A DNA stretch of 29,235 nucleotides from Patescibacteria group bacterium UBA5187 (GTDB lineage: Bacteria > Patescibacteriota > Minisyncoccia > Phycocordibacterales > PALSA-1337). Each line of letters starts with the position of its first letter. Position 1 is the stretch's first letter. Shown here in pieces: positions 7,706-14,517 of the stretch. The translations under genes and the position numbers were made by a program. The notes beneath the pieces are model-generated. The model saw only the letters and a program-made list of their open reading frames with translations. It was not told the DNA's origin and ran no database searches. The stretch is from the NCBI GenBank assembly GCA_002413065.1, contig DHWH01000027.1, forward strand, positions 1 to 29,235, read 5' to 3'.

Positions 7706-8818
7706 CTAGGCCAGTCTACTATATTTTGAAACATTAGCAACGACACCCATGGCCATAAGAGTGATGATGAGAGCCGTACCGCCATGACTTACGAAAAGCA
7801 AAGGCAGACCTGAAAGAGGCACCAATCCGAGCATGGTCGCCATATTCAAGAAAGATTCAGTGATTATAAGAACTGCAATTCCCATTACTACCAATCCGCC
7901 GAACGTATCATGGGCCTTATTTCCTATTCTGAATATGCTTGCAGCAAGCAGAAGATACAAAATCAATAGCACGACGCTGCCGATAAAGCCGAACTCCTCA
8001 GCTGCAACGGCAAAAATTGAGTCATCCGTCGGCTGCGGCAGATATCCGAACTTCTGGATGCTTTGTCCGAATCCCCGTCCAGTGATCTGACCGGAACCTA
8101 TCGCTATGAGCGACTGGTTAATCTGATACCCCGCACCTTGAGTATCGGAACCCCGGTTCATAAATGTTTGCACGCGCTGCAGAGCATACGGACGGAAGAA
8201 GACGACTCCTCCGACTATTACGGCCATGGCGCATATGGCGATCGAAATATGTTTGAACGGCACGCCGGCCACAACAAGCATGATGAGACCGGTTCCCGCA
8301 ATGATCACCAGCGTATCCGTATCACGTTGCGCCAAAAGCAAAAGACTGAGGACGGCCAGGATTATAATGTACGGCATGAGGCCGAATTTCATCGACTGTA
8401 TTTTATCTTTGGCAAAATGAGCCCATGCGGCTATATAGATTATAAAAGCGATCTTGAGCAATTCGGAAGGCTGGAATGTAAAAAAGCCCAGGCCGATCCA
8501 ACGGGTCGCACCATTGTAGTGAAGAGCCAGGCTGGGAATGAATAACAGTGCGTTGACCAGCAATGCTCCTACGAAAATAAATAATGCGCCCTTTCTAAGC
8601 CAGGAATAATTGAGCCGCGAGAAAATAAAAAAGAATACGATGCCTATCACAAGACTGATGGCCTGCTTCATCGCTACAGTCCCAAAATTCGCACCTGTTT
8701 GCGCCAAGAGACCGAGAGAGGCTGACAGGAATATGACAAAACCGAATAACGTAAGAATGCTCACCGAAATCAAAAAAAATCTATCAATGCGTTTGGAGGG
8801 ATTGGAAGAGGAGGCCAT
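7706..8818 (-). CDS. ftsW: SEDS-family peptidoglycan polymerase FtsW (or RodA)
   Basis: A 370-residue polytopic membrane protein with about ten hydrophobic segments. SEDS proteins polymerise lipid II with a partner class B PBP at the septum (FtsW) or along the wall (RodA). Family motifs: GATRWIGLGFFTFQPSELLK, the AQRDTDTLVI loop in the position of the usual QPDxGT (the Asp expected for catalysis is kept), and GRGFGQSIQKFGYLPQPTDD followed by AVAAEEFGF. FtsW is preferred because murG is close by, but FtsW and RodA are hard to separate by eye. The ATG overlaps the scpB stop in TGATG, which suggests translational coupling. Confidence 0.92.
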   Translation of the reverse strand: MASSSNPSKRIDRFFLISVSILTLFGFVIFLSASLGLLAQTGANFGTVAMKQAISLVIGIVFFFIFSRLNYSWLRKGALFIFVGALLVNALLFIPSLALHYNGATRWIGLGFFTFQPSELLKIAFIIYIAAWAHFAKDKIQSMKFGLMPYIIILAVLSLLLLAQRDTDTLVIIAGTGLIMLVVAGVPFKHISIAICAMAVIVGGVVFFRPYALQRVQTFMNRGSDTQGAGYQINQSLIAIGSGQITGRGFGQSIQKFGYLPQPTDDSIFAVAAEEFGFIGSVVLLILYLLLAASIFRIGNKAHDTFGGLVVMGIAVLIITESFLNMATMLGLVPLSGLPLLFVSHGGTALIITLMAMGVVANVSKYSRLA

Positions 8819-9420
8819 CAGGCTTCTATTGTAACATCCGCAATACCCTTTTGTTCTATTTCTGAAGCTGTGGATTGCTCACTGGTTGCCGTTGAGTTTT
8901 TAAAGGACTCGATATCTTTTCTGACCTGCTCATATTCAGGCAATTCTTCGATCTTTGTGGTTCCTAAATGAGAAAGGAGCGCCAATGTGGGTTTATACAA
9001 AAAACTGCGCGCATCCGTAGGATTGTCGACTCGTTCAACCAATCCACGGATAAGAAGATTCCGCACGATAAATTGCGAATTGACCCCGCGGATATAGTCG
9101 ATATCCGCGCGAGAGATCGGACCTTGATACAAGATTATCGAAAGGGTCTCCAGTCCTGCCTTGCCCAGATCCCGCGTCAGTTCTTCTTTTACAAGCTGTT
9201 CTATGAGCGGCGACAGTTCCTTCGCGGTTCCGAGCATTACTTCATCATTTGTTTGCACCAATGTGAGGCCTCGCCCTTTGAGCTGTTCTTCAAGCTGGCG
9301 CACGCCTTCACGAACAGCCGCCGCATCCGTCTGCAATAACGAGGCAAGTTTCTTCACCGAGACGGGTTCGGCTTTCCAGAATAGCACCGCTTCGATTTTT
9401 TGAGGAAGTTCCATCCTCAC
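8818..9420 (-). CDS. scpB: Segregation and condensation protein B
   Basis: A 200-residue ScpB, the winged-helix kleisin-associated subunit of the SMC-ScpAB complex that organises and segregates the chromosome. It starts with the family pattern (PQKIEAVLFWKAEPVSVKKLASLL), then tandem winged helices with TLSIILYQGPISRADIDYIRG and LLIRGLVERV. The C-terminal tail is low-complexity. scpA lies 63 nt upstream on the same strand, and ftsW overlaps its stop codon, so scpA-scpB-ftsW form a likely operon. No smc gene is in the window. Confidence 0.95.
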   Translation of the reverse strand: MRMELPQKIEAVLFWKAEPVSVKKLASLLQTDAAAVREGVRQLEEQLKGRGLTLVQTNDEVMLGTAKELSPLIEQLVKEELTRDLGKAGLETLSIILYQGPISRADIDYIRGVNSQFIVRNLLIRGLVERVDNPTDARSFLYKPTLALLSHLGTTKIEELPEYEQVRKDIESFKNSTATSEQSTASEIEQKGIADVTIEA

Positions 9421-9483
9421 ATTCTACGCCAACCGGAGCTCTGTTTCAACTTTGATGAGACGACGTTCGTGATATCAAAAGGC

Positions 9484-10206
9484 TTAATACCGCGGCACCC
9501 CGACTTCTTTCGTTTCCATGTGAATGTCAGAAAATGTCGCTTCTTGCGATACCAGCAATATACCCTCTTTCACAAGTTCAAGCATCGCAAGAAAGCTCAC
9601 GATCACATTCACGCGATTCTCCTTGTGCTCTTTCGTGAATTCCTTGAAACTCATCCTGAGATGACTGGTAATGCGGGTCGTCAGCCTGCCGATCATGTCC
9701 TCGAGGCTGATGACTTTCTTGACCAGATGTTCCGGCAATTTTTCTTTTTTTGGCAGGCGATTGATGATATCTTTCAATGAAAAAAGAGCCTTCTCAAGCG
9801 TATACTCCGGGTCAGGCGCGAACACCGGCTTCATCGGCTGTGATTGTGACTGCGGAAATATCATCTCAGCGCCAAACAGTTTACCTACATGAGCACTAGC
9901 CTCTTTGATGCGCTTATATATCTTCAAACGAGTTTCGAGATTATGAATATCTCCTTGTTCTTCTTCGGTCAGTGTCAGCTGAGGCAACAGTGATTTTGAT
10001 TTGATCAAAAGAAGGGTTGAGGCAATGAGAATAAAATGAGCAGACTCTCCCATGGGCATATTCTCGAACTGCCTTATATGCGCGATGAAGTCGTCGGTAA
10101 CTTTTGCCAATGAGATATCGCTGATGAACAGCTTTCGCTTTTCTATGAGATCAAGGAGAAGATCGAGAGGACCTTCGAAAGATTCAGTTTTTATGTTAAA
10201 TGGCAT
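9484..10206 (-). CDS. scpA: Segregation and condensation protein A (kleisin)
   Basis: The kleisin subunit (240 aa) that bridges the SMC heads and binds ScpB. The N-terminal signature FEGPLDLLLDLIEKRKL is followed by ISDISLAKVTDDF and ILIASTLLLIKSKSLLP. The C-terminal winged-helix part has VIVSFLAMLELVKEGIL. An ATG at 10212 precedes the chosen one by two codons. I chose 10206 because an extended -10 (TG-A-TATAAT) ends exactly 6 nt before it, so transcription should begin on this ATG. The operon continues into scpB and ftsW. Confidence 0.94.
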   Translation of the reverse strand: MPFNIKTESFEGPLDLLLDLIEKRKLFISDISLAKVTDDFIAHIRQFENMPMGESAHFILIASTLLLIKSKSLLPQLTLTEEEQGDIHNLETRLKIYKRIKEASAHVGKLFGAEMIFPQSQSQPMKPVFAPDPEYTLEKALFSLKDIINRLPKKEKLPEHLVKKVISLEDMIGRLTTRITSHLRMSFKEFTKEHKENRVNVIVSFLAMLELVKEGILLVSQEATFSDIHMETKEVGVPRY

Positions 10207-10212
10207 GGACAT

Positions 10213-10221
10213 ATTATATCA
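10213..10221 (-). promoter_or_regulatory. Extended -10 promoter of scpA, leaderless geometry
   Basis: On the minus strand TG-A-TATAAT (hexamer at 10213-10218) ends 6 nt before the ATG at 10206 and abuts the alternative ATG at 10212. The stretch ttaatgatataatat is nearly the same as at the FIST promoter near 20156. Confidence 0.65.
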
Positions 10222-10225
10222 TTAA

Positions 10226-10257
10226 GCAAAAACACCGGCCCCTTATTGAGAGACCGG
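10226..10257 (-). terminator. Intrinsic terminator after the 141-residue secreted-protein gene
   Basis: On the minus strand an 8-bp stem (CCGGTCTC with GGGGCCGG, two G-U pairs; 10235-10257) has a 7-nt loop and is followed by tgtttttgctt. It lies 28 nt after the stop at 10285, just before the scpA promoter. Confidence 0.7.
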
Positions 10258-10284
10258 CGTTCGCGAACTAACAGTGCTGCGCTA

Positions 10285-10710
10285 TTATTTTGCCTTTTCC
10301 CGGAAACTAACTGTAACTCCGGCTCCCGTAGCGAGTGAATACGTCGTATTGGTTGGGGAATGTGACACCCCCATCACTTCCTCCAAGGCGGGGTGGCGTT
10401 TTTTGAAAAGCGCCAATTGGTATGCGAACTGCTCACCAACGAATGGAAACCAGTAGATCCCTTCCCCATGGAACTTCAAACCCTCAGTCAATTCTGTCTG
10501 GGACAGCTTGAATGGTTGGTATTCACCATGGTTGGGACTACTTGGCGACTGGACCGTATCGGTCTCGACAGCAGGTTTAGCTTGAGCCATCTGCATGGTG
10601 TCGGCCTTTTTGTGCTTAGGCATCAGTGACTGTGGGTTGGCGCCCGGCACAGCGTTTGTAACGATCACAACGCTGACCAGAAGGCTTACTGCAAGTGCTA
10701 ATGTTTTCAT
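10285..10710 (-). CDS. Secreted protein of unknown function (141 aa)
   Basis: I do not recognise the family. A Sec-type signal peptide is visible (MKTLALAVSLLVSVVIVTNA, residues 1-20). A polar linker to about residue 65 (Lys, Gln, Ser, Pro-rich) leads to a compact C-terminal part with YQPFKLSQTELTEGLKF, GIYWFPFVGEQFAYQLALF, KKRHPALEEVMG and a final strand ATGAGVTVSFRE. The gene is a single transcription unit with its own terminator and a strong promoter lying inside a perfect palindrome, so its expression is probably controlled by a repressor. Export and regulation are inferred; the function is open. Confidence 0.75.
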   Translation of the reverse strand: MKTLALAVSLLVSVVIVTNAVPGANPQSLMPKHKKADTMQMAQAKPAVETDTVQSPSSPNHGEYQPFKLSQTELTEGLKFHGEGIYWFPFVGEQFAYQLALFKKRHPALEEVMGVSHSPTNTTYSLATGAGVTVSFREKAK

Positions 10711-10767
10711 AGATCAATGGTATGCTCGGCCTTTTCGGCTTTGTTAATGAGCATAATCCTTTCAGGA

Positions 10768-10800
10768 ACAATTGTAGCATACTAATGCTACAATTGTCAA
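10768..10800 (-). promoter_or_regulatory. Promoter embedded in a perfect palindromic operator
   Basis: On the minus strand TTGACA (10795-10800), an 18-nt spacer and TACAAT (10771-10776) form a near-consensus promoter for the 141-residue gene. It lies in a perfect 13-bp inverted repeat (10768-10780 and 10785-10797, 4-nt centre). Each arm contains ACAATTGT, close to the TACAnnTGTA boxes of BlaI/CopY repressors. No T-tract follows, so it is not a terminator. Confidence 0.75.
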
Positions 10801-10809
10801 CCCCCCCCC
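10801..10809. repeat. Nine-base C/G homopolymer beside the promoter
   Basis: C9 on the plus strand (G9 on the transcribed minus strand) abuts the -35 element of the 141-residue gene with no base between. Tracts of this kind can change length by slippage. Confidence 0.9.
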
Positions 10810-10854
10810 TACTGTATAGCCCCCAATAAACCACACCGCATGTATATAGTGTTT

Positions 10855-11841
10855 TTACAGCACACCAATTGCTTTCTTCACTTCCAGCAACTTTTCCGAA
10901 GCTTTCTTATTAGCGGCTTCGCTTCCTTGCTTCAATACCTCCAATACATATGCAGGATCTTTCGCCAATTCAGCACGCCTCTCACGCAATGGTTTGATGA
11001 AGGTATCTATGTCCTCAATCAGAGTTTCCTTCAAAATTTTGTATTTGCCTTTATTCTGCTCGTACAATGACTTGATGTCCGACTCATTTCTGAACAATTT
11101 GTGAATGGCATATACATTTTGCGGAATGCCACCGCTTTCAGGTCCGCCAGAATCGGTAACGATGCCCATGACAGATTTCGTAATCTCTTCGCGCGTAGCG
11201 AATAATGGAATCGTATTATTATAACTCTTCGACATCTTGCGACCGTCCGTACCTGGAACAGTGGCAACGTGCTCGAAGATCAATGGTTCAGGCAATTTGA
11301 AAACGCCGCCCTTGCCGAATTCATTTCCTCCGCAAAAAATATGATTGAATTTGAGCGCAATGTCGCGTGCATATTCTATGTGCTGTTTTTGATCCTGGCC
11401 AACCGGAACAATATCGGTATCATACAGAAGAATATCCGCCGCCATCAAAACCGGGTAATTGAAAGTACCCACGCTGATCTCTTTATCCTTGGCTTCGGCA
11501 TCCTTGAAGGCGTGGGCTCTCATCAAATATGGCATCGTAACGATCGTGTCGAAGATCCATGCAAGTTCGGTATGAGCCGATACGTCTGACTGTTTGAATA
11601 TGACCGAATGAGCCGGATCAATGCCGATAGCAAGATAATCGAGCGCCAAATCGAGAGTAAGCTGCGACATCTCTTCTTTGTTCTGAATGAAGTTCAGACC
11701 ATGGTAGTCAGCAATCATGAAAATATTCTCATGATGACCGACTGTCTGCGCGTCAACGAACTGCTTCATCGCGCCAAAATAATTGCCGACATGCGGACGG
11801 CCTGTGGGTTTTACACCGGAAAGTAGAATCTTTTTTGTCAT
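10855..11841 (-). CDS. trpS: Tryptophan--tRNA ligase
   Basis: Class Ic aminoacyl-tRNA synthetase (328 aa) that charges tRNA-Trp. The HIGH-type motif is in SGVKPTGRPHVGNYFGA (about residues 8-24), tryptophan-pocket segments include FMIADYHGL and YPVLMAADILLY, and the KMSKS loop is GRKMSKSYNNT. Length is typical. No trp operon control element is seen upstream; instead a -10 hexamer ends 7 nt before the ATG. It lies 40 nt downstream of the dnaJ stop and could also be reached by read-through from dnaJ. Confidence 0.97.
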   Translation of the reverse strand: MTKKILLSGVKPTGRPHVGNYFGAMKQFVDAQTVGHHENIFMIADYHGLNFIQNKEEMSQLTLDLALDYLAIGIDPAHSVIFKQSDVSAHTELAWIFDTIVTMPYLMRAHAFKDAEAKDKEISVGTFNYPVLMAADILLYDTDIVPVGQDQKQHIEYARDIALKFNHIFCGGNEFGKGGVFKLPEPLIFEHVATVPGTDGRKMSKSYNNTIPLFATREEITKSVMGIVTDSGGPESGGIPQNVYAIHKLFRNESDIKSLYEQNKGKYKILKETLIEDIDTFIKPLRERRAELAKDPAYVLEVLKQGSEAANKKASEKLLEVKKAIGVL

Positions 11842-11848
11842 GGGTTAA

Positions 11849-11877
11849 ATAATAGCAAAAATAAGGCTTTCTGAAAA
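11849..11877 (-). promoter_or_regulatory. Possible trpS promoter, leaderless geometry
   Basis: On the minus strand TTTTCA, a 17-nt spacer, then TATTAT (11849-11854), which ends 7 nt before the ATG at 11841. The -35 is weak (4 of 6 matches), so the call rests on the -10 position. Confidence 0.4.
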
Positions 11878-11881
11878 CTTC

Positions 11882-13030
11882 TTACAACCCTTCTTTTTTC
11901 AATTCTTCGATTGCTTTCTTCGCCTCTTTTGAAAGATGCTTCGGCATTCCGATACTGATTCGAACCAGCATGTCACCACGTTTTCCTCGGTCGTTTGGCA
12001 CACCTTTTCCTTTCACACGCAATATATCTCCATTATTCGTACCTGCAGGAATCTTGAGAATGATATCTCCATCGAGTGTTTTGAGCGTAACTTCACCACC
12101 AGTCAGAGCCTGGGTTAATTTGATTTCAAGGTCCGTTACCAGATTGTCGCGGTCTTTACGGATAAACGGATCCGGTTTGACGTGAATTTTCACATACATA
12201 TCACCCGACACTCCGCCCGAAACAGCTTCGCCCATTCCGGTAAGCCGGATCATTTGTCCCTCCTCAATACCAGCCGGAATCTTTACAGAAATTTCCTGCT
12301 GACGATCGACGACGCCTTCGCTGTGACATGTGGAACATTTTTCTTTCGGAACCTGGCCTTTGCCGTGACAGACTTCGCATACGCGGGAGGTCTTTACCGC
12401 ACCCATGAATGACCGGCGGATCTCATCTATTTTTCCTTTTCCGCTGCAATTTTTGCAAGTTTCCATGCTTGATCCCGGAGCGGCACCGTTGCCGTTACAT
12501 GTAAGACACGGAGACATCTTTGTCACGATAATATCCTTTTCAACACCGAAGATGGATTCCTCAAAAGAAATGAGGAGATCAACGGAAATATCATGTCCCC
12601 GCTGCTCCCGAGTCTGCCTGCTTCTGCCGCCACCAAAGAAATCTCCGAAGATATCTCCTAGATCGAATTCGACTCCGCCATTCTGGCCGAAGCCCCCTCC
12701 TCCCTGACCAAAGCCTCCTTGCTGAAATCCTGAAAAATCAAAGCCGCCAAAATCATTAGCATTGAATCCGCCTCCGAAACCGCCAGGCCCTCCGCCGTTA
12801 AATCCTCCGCCACCTGGGCCAGCCGAACCGAATGTGTCGTACTGTTTGCGCTTTTGATCGTCCGACAGCACCGAATATGCCTCACTGGCTTCCTTGAATT
12901 TCTGACCGGCGACAGCATCATCCTTTGTCTTATCAGGATGATGCTGGTGCGCCAATTTCCTGAACGCTTTTTTAATTTCGTCCTTTGAGGCGCTTTTATC
13001 CACTCCGAGAATTTTGTAATAGTCTTTCAT
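11882..13030 (-). CDS. dnaJ: Chaperone protein DnaJ
   Basis: The type I Hsp40 co-chaperone (382 aa) that stimulates DnaK ATPase and delivers unfolded clients. The J domain holds the HPD motif (LAHQHHPDKT, about residues 27-36), then a long Gly/Phe-rich region (about 72-135). Four CxxCxGxG-type zinc motifs follow: CLTCNGNG, CKNCSGKG, CEVCHGKG and CSTCHSEG (last Gly displaced). The C-terminal substrate-binding domains and LTGGEVTLKTLDG are present. An IS481-like element begins 29 nt upstream of the ATG, so dnaJ is cut off from dnaK and may depend on a promoter in or near the insertion. Confidence 0.97.
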   Translation of the reverse strand: MKDYYKILGVDKSASKDEIKKAFRKLAHQHHPDKTKDDAVAGQKFKEASEAYSVLSDDQKRKQYDTFGSAGPGGGGFNGGGPGGFGGGFNANDFGGFDFSGFQQGGFGQGGGGFGQNGGVEFDLGDIFGDFFGGGRSRQTREQRGHDISVDLLISFEESIFGVEKDIIVTKMSPCLTCNGNGAAPGSSMETCKNCSGKGKIDEIRRSFMGAVKTSRVCEVCHGKGQVPKEKCSTCHSEGVVDRQQEISVKIPAGIEEGQMIRLTGMGEAVSGGVSGDMYVKIHVKPDPFIRKDRDNLVTDLEIKLTQALTGGEVTLKTLDGDIILKIPAGTNNGDILRVKGKGVPNDRGKRGDMLVRISIGMPKHLSKEAKKAIEELKKEGL

Positions 13031-13058
13031 AATTTGCAGCTGATTTTATCGTTTAGTA

Positions 13059-13971
13059 TTCAATAGCTTGGCACCACCTGCATTGGAAATTGGAAGTTAA
13101 TTCCTGCATGAAGGCGTTCGTAGTTGTAGTATTTCAGATATTTTCGCAAAGCACAATTCATTGAGTGCACATTACGTAGAACTTTGTCGGTACATTCCTC
13201 TTGAAGTGTTCTGTTAAATCGTTCAATATGGGCATTGTCATTTGGTTTTCCGATTCTTGTGTACCGGTGCGATTTTTGTATCTGTGTAACAAACCAGCTT
13301 CCAAATTCAGGTCCATGATCCGATTGAAGCATTCCAAAAATGAAAGGTGCATGTTTTTGTGTGTCTCTCACAAAATTCAATGCGATCTTGCTACTCATTC
13401 GTTCAAAGCATCTTGCGTATGCCCACCTCGAGTACACATCAATCAGAACAAAGATGTAGATTCTGCTCTTCTTGCCAGTCATAAGGTGTATGGTGTCAAT
13501 CTGCACTAAATCGCCTGGTTGGAAGGGATATGGACGATCCTGGTGGGGATGGAACCTCTTCCAAGGACTCTTCTTTTTGGTGAGGTAGTTTCGATCGAGA
13601 GTTCTTTTCACTGACGACAGTGAGACAACGATACCTTTGTTTTTGAGCTCTTGATGCACTGCTTCTGCGTATCTGTTACGGGATTTTCTTGTATCGACAA
13701 TTTCTTGCGCTACATCTTTACTCAATTCTTTTGGATGCGAGTGTGGTCTTGATGAGCGCGTGGCAATCGGTACATCACCAACTTTCTTTGCCTTCTCAAC
13801 CCACTTTGTGACCGCTGTATGATGAAATCCAAAGTGTCTACCAACCTTCCGAGCACTCCAACCTTTGAAGACAAGTCTGGCAGCGTCCCTCCTAATTCGT
13901 GGCATGTGTTTGTTTGATGTATATGGCATGACCTTGATGGTACTTCACCAAAGTGGTGCCAAGCTATTGAA
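13059..13971 (-). mobile_element. IS481-like insertion sequence between dnaK and dnaJ
   Basis: Perfect 19-bp terminal inverted repeats (13059-13077 and 13953-13971; TTCAATAGCTTGGCACCAC) enclose one transposase gene. The stop codon of that gene lies inside the left repeat. Total length is 913 bp. I could not find a convincing target-site duplication: flanks are agta on the left and ccta on the right. The intact ends and open frame suggest a recent or still mobile copy. Confidence 0.9.
13060..13929 (-). CDS. DDE transposase, IS481-like
   Basis: A 289-residue integrase-fold transposase. An N-terminal helix-turn-helix (about 14-45, RDAARLVFKGWSARKVGRHF) is followed by a second helical region and the rve catalytic core from about residue 134. 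The acidic triad is readable: Asp145 in QIDTIHL, Asp204 in QSDHGPEF and Glu236 in NAHIERFNRT, with the N-x-E-F/RxNRT spacing typical of IS481 and IS3-type enzymes. No frameshift is needed, which favours IS481 over IS3. The C-terminus (VPSY) is encoded by the left terminal repeat. Confidence 0.93.
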   Translation of the reverse strand: MPYTSNKHMPRIRRDAARLVFKGWSARKVGRHFGFHHTAVTKWVEKAKKVGDVPIATRSSRPHSHPKELSKDVAQEIVDTRKSRNRYAEAVHQELKNKGIVVSLSSVKRTLDRNYLTKKKSPWKRFHPHQDRPYPFQPGDLVQIDTIHLMTGKKSRIYIFVLIDVYSRWAYARCFERMSSKIALNFVRDTQKHAPFIFGMLQSDHGPEFGSWFVTQIQKSHRYTRIGKPNDNAHIERFNRTLQEECTDKVLRNVHSMNCALRKYLKYYNYERLHAGINFQFPMQVVPSY

Positions 13972-13985
13972 CCTATACGTTTTAT

Positions 13986-14015
13986 TTGACAAATTAGATT
14001 ATATCGTGCTATTAT
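13986..14015 (+). promoter_or_regulatory. Strong promoter of the 89-residue gene
   Basis: TTGACA (13986-13991), an 18-nt spacer, then TATTAT (14010-14015), starting 15 nt outside the right end of the IS. It directs transcription towards the 14141 gene with a leader of about 120 nt. Confidence 0.75.
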
Positions 14016-14026
14016 GATCTTGGCAA

Positions 14027-14082
14027 GAAATGGTCGGAATCATTTCATGAATGGAGCGTGAGTCCCACACTCCATATTTTTT
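14027..14082 (+). promoter_or_regulatory. Attenuator-like leader: hairpin followed by an intrinsic terminator
   Basis: Within the leader, hairpin 1 pairs gaaatg with catttc (14027-14046). Hairpin 2 pairs atggag with ctccat, plus gtg/cac inside (14051-14075), and runs through one A into six T ending at 14082. This is an intrinsic terminator between a strong promoter and the gene, and predicts a short RNA of about 60 nt plus regulated read-through. It resembles no riboswitch class that I recognise. Confidence 0.6.
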
Positions 14083-14140
14083 AACCAATTGACCCCTGAA
14101 AAAAATGTTGTGAATATTCCAAACAAAGGAGGAATCTCTT

Positions 14141-14410
14141 ATGGAGGAGATTTCTAAGTTCTATTCAAACCCGGCGGAAGCCTTCGAACTCCTCGTGGAG
14201 AAAAGATCGAAGCAAACGATGAATCTCGAGTACCTGCAAAAACTGCATAGGGCCGAGAAAAGTCTCTTTGATCTACGTGTGAAGAACAGAATTCCCCAGA
14301 CAATCAACCTCCTACGAATTGCCCTGGACAATTCCCCTCCGACCCCCAAAGAAGGGCGGAGAGCTGCTACATTTGCACCCACAAGACCGGCTTATCAGGG
14401 CCCTAAATAG
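14141..14410 (+). CDS. Unknown 89-residue protein with strong Shine-Dalgarno
   Basis: I do not recognise the family. The first 65 residues look helical (EEISKFYSNPAEAFELLVEK, YLQKLHRAEKSLFDLRVKN, TINLLRIALDNS); the tail from residue 66 is Pro/Arg-rich. There is no signal peptide or membrane segment. A very good ribosome-binding site (aaaggagga) lies 10 nt before the ATG, which is unusual in this window. The gene stands alone on the plus strand between the IS and dnaK, with its own promoter and attenuator-like leader. The stop codon lies in the loop of a GC-rich hairpin (14397-14417). It could be a small regulator or toxin-type protein, but that is speculation. Confidence 0.7.
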   Translation: MEEISKFYSNPAEAFELLVEKRSKQTMNLEYLQKLHRAEKSLFDLRVKNRIPQTINLLRIALDNSPPTPKEGRRAATFAPTRPAYQGPK

Positions 14411-14417
14411 GGGCCCT
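14397..14417. terminator. GC-rich hairpin over the stop codon of the 89-residue gene
   Basis: A perfect 7-bp stem agggccc / gggccct has a 7-nt loop that contains the TAG stop. There is no T-tract on either side, so it may slow polymerase, block 3' exonucleases or need a factor. It lies between convergent genes. Confidence 0.5.
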
Positions 14418-14432
14418 CAACGACCCCCGTTC

Positions 14433-14481
14433 GTTTCCCCGAGCGCACTAGCAACCATTTGCTCTGTGCTCTCAGGGAAAC
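14433..14481. other. Long imperfect hairpin between the 89-residue gene and dnaK
   Basis: Paired blocks in order are gtttccc, gag, gcac and agca with tgct, gtgc, ctc and gggaaac: 18 base pairs broken by single mismatches, with a 6-nt loop. It lies in the 107-nt space between convergent genes. It is probably a transcript-end structure for dnaK, for the small gene, or for both. Confidence 0.65.
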
Positions 14482-14517
14482 TACGGAGGTCATTTTTATT
14501 ACTTCTTTTTGCGAATT

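Noticed and set aside
10768..10797. Intrinsic terminator of trpS
   Set aside because: The hairpin is strong, but no T-tract follows on the minus strand, and both promoter boxes lie within the symmetry.
13030..13059. Target-site duplication of the IS
   Set aside because: The left and right flanks share only two scattered bases; cgttta/cgtttta near both ends is not adjacent to the repeats.
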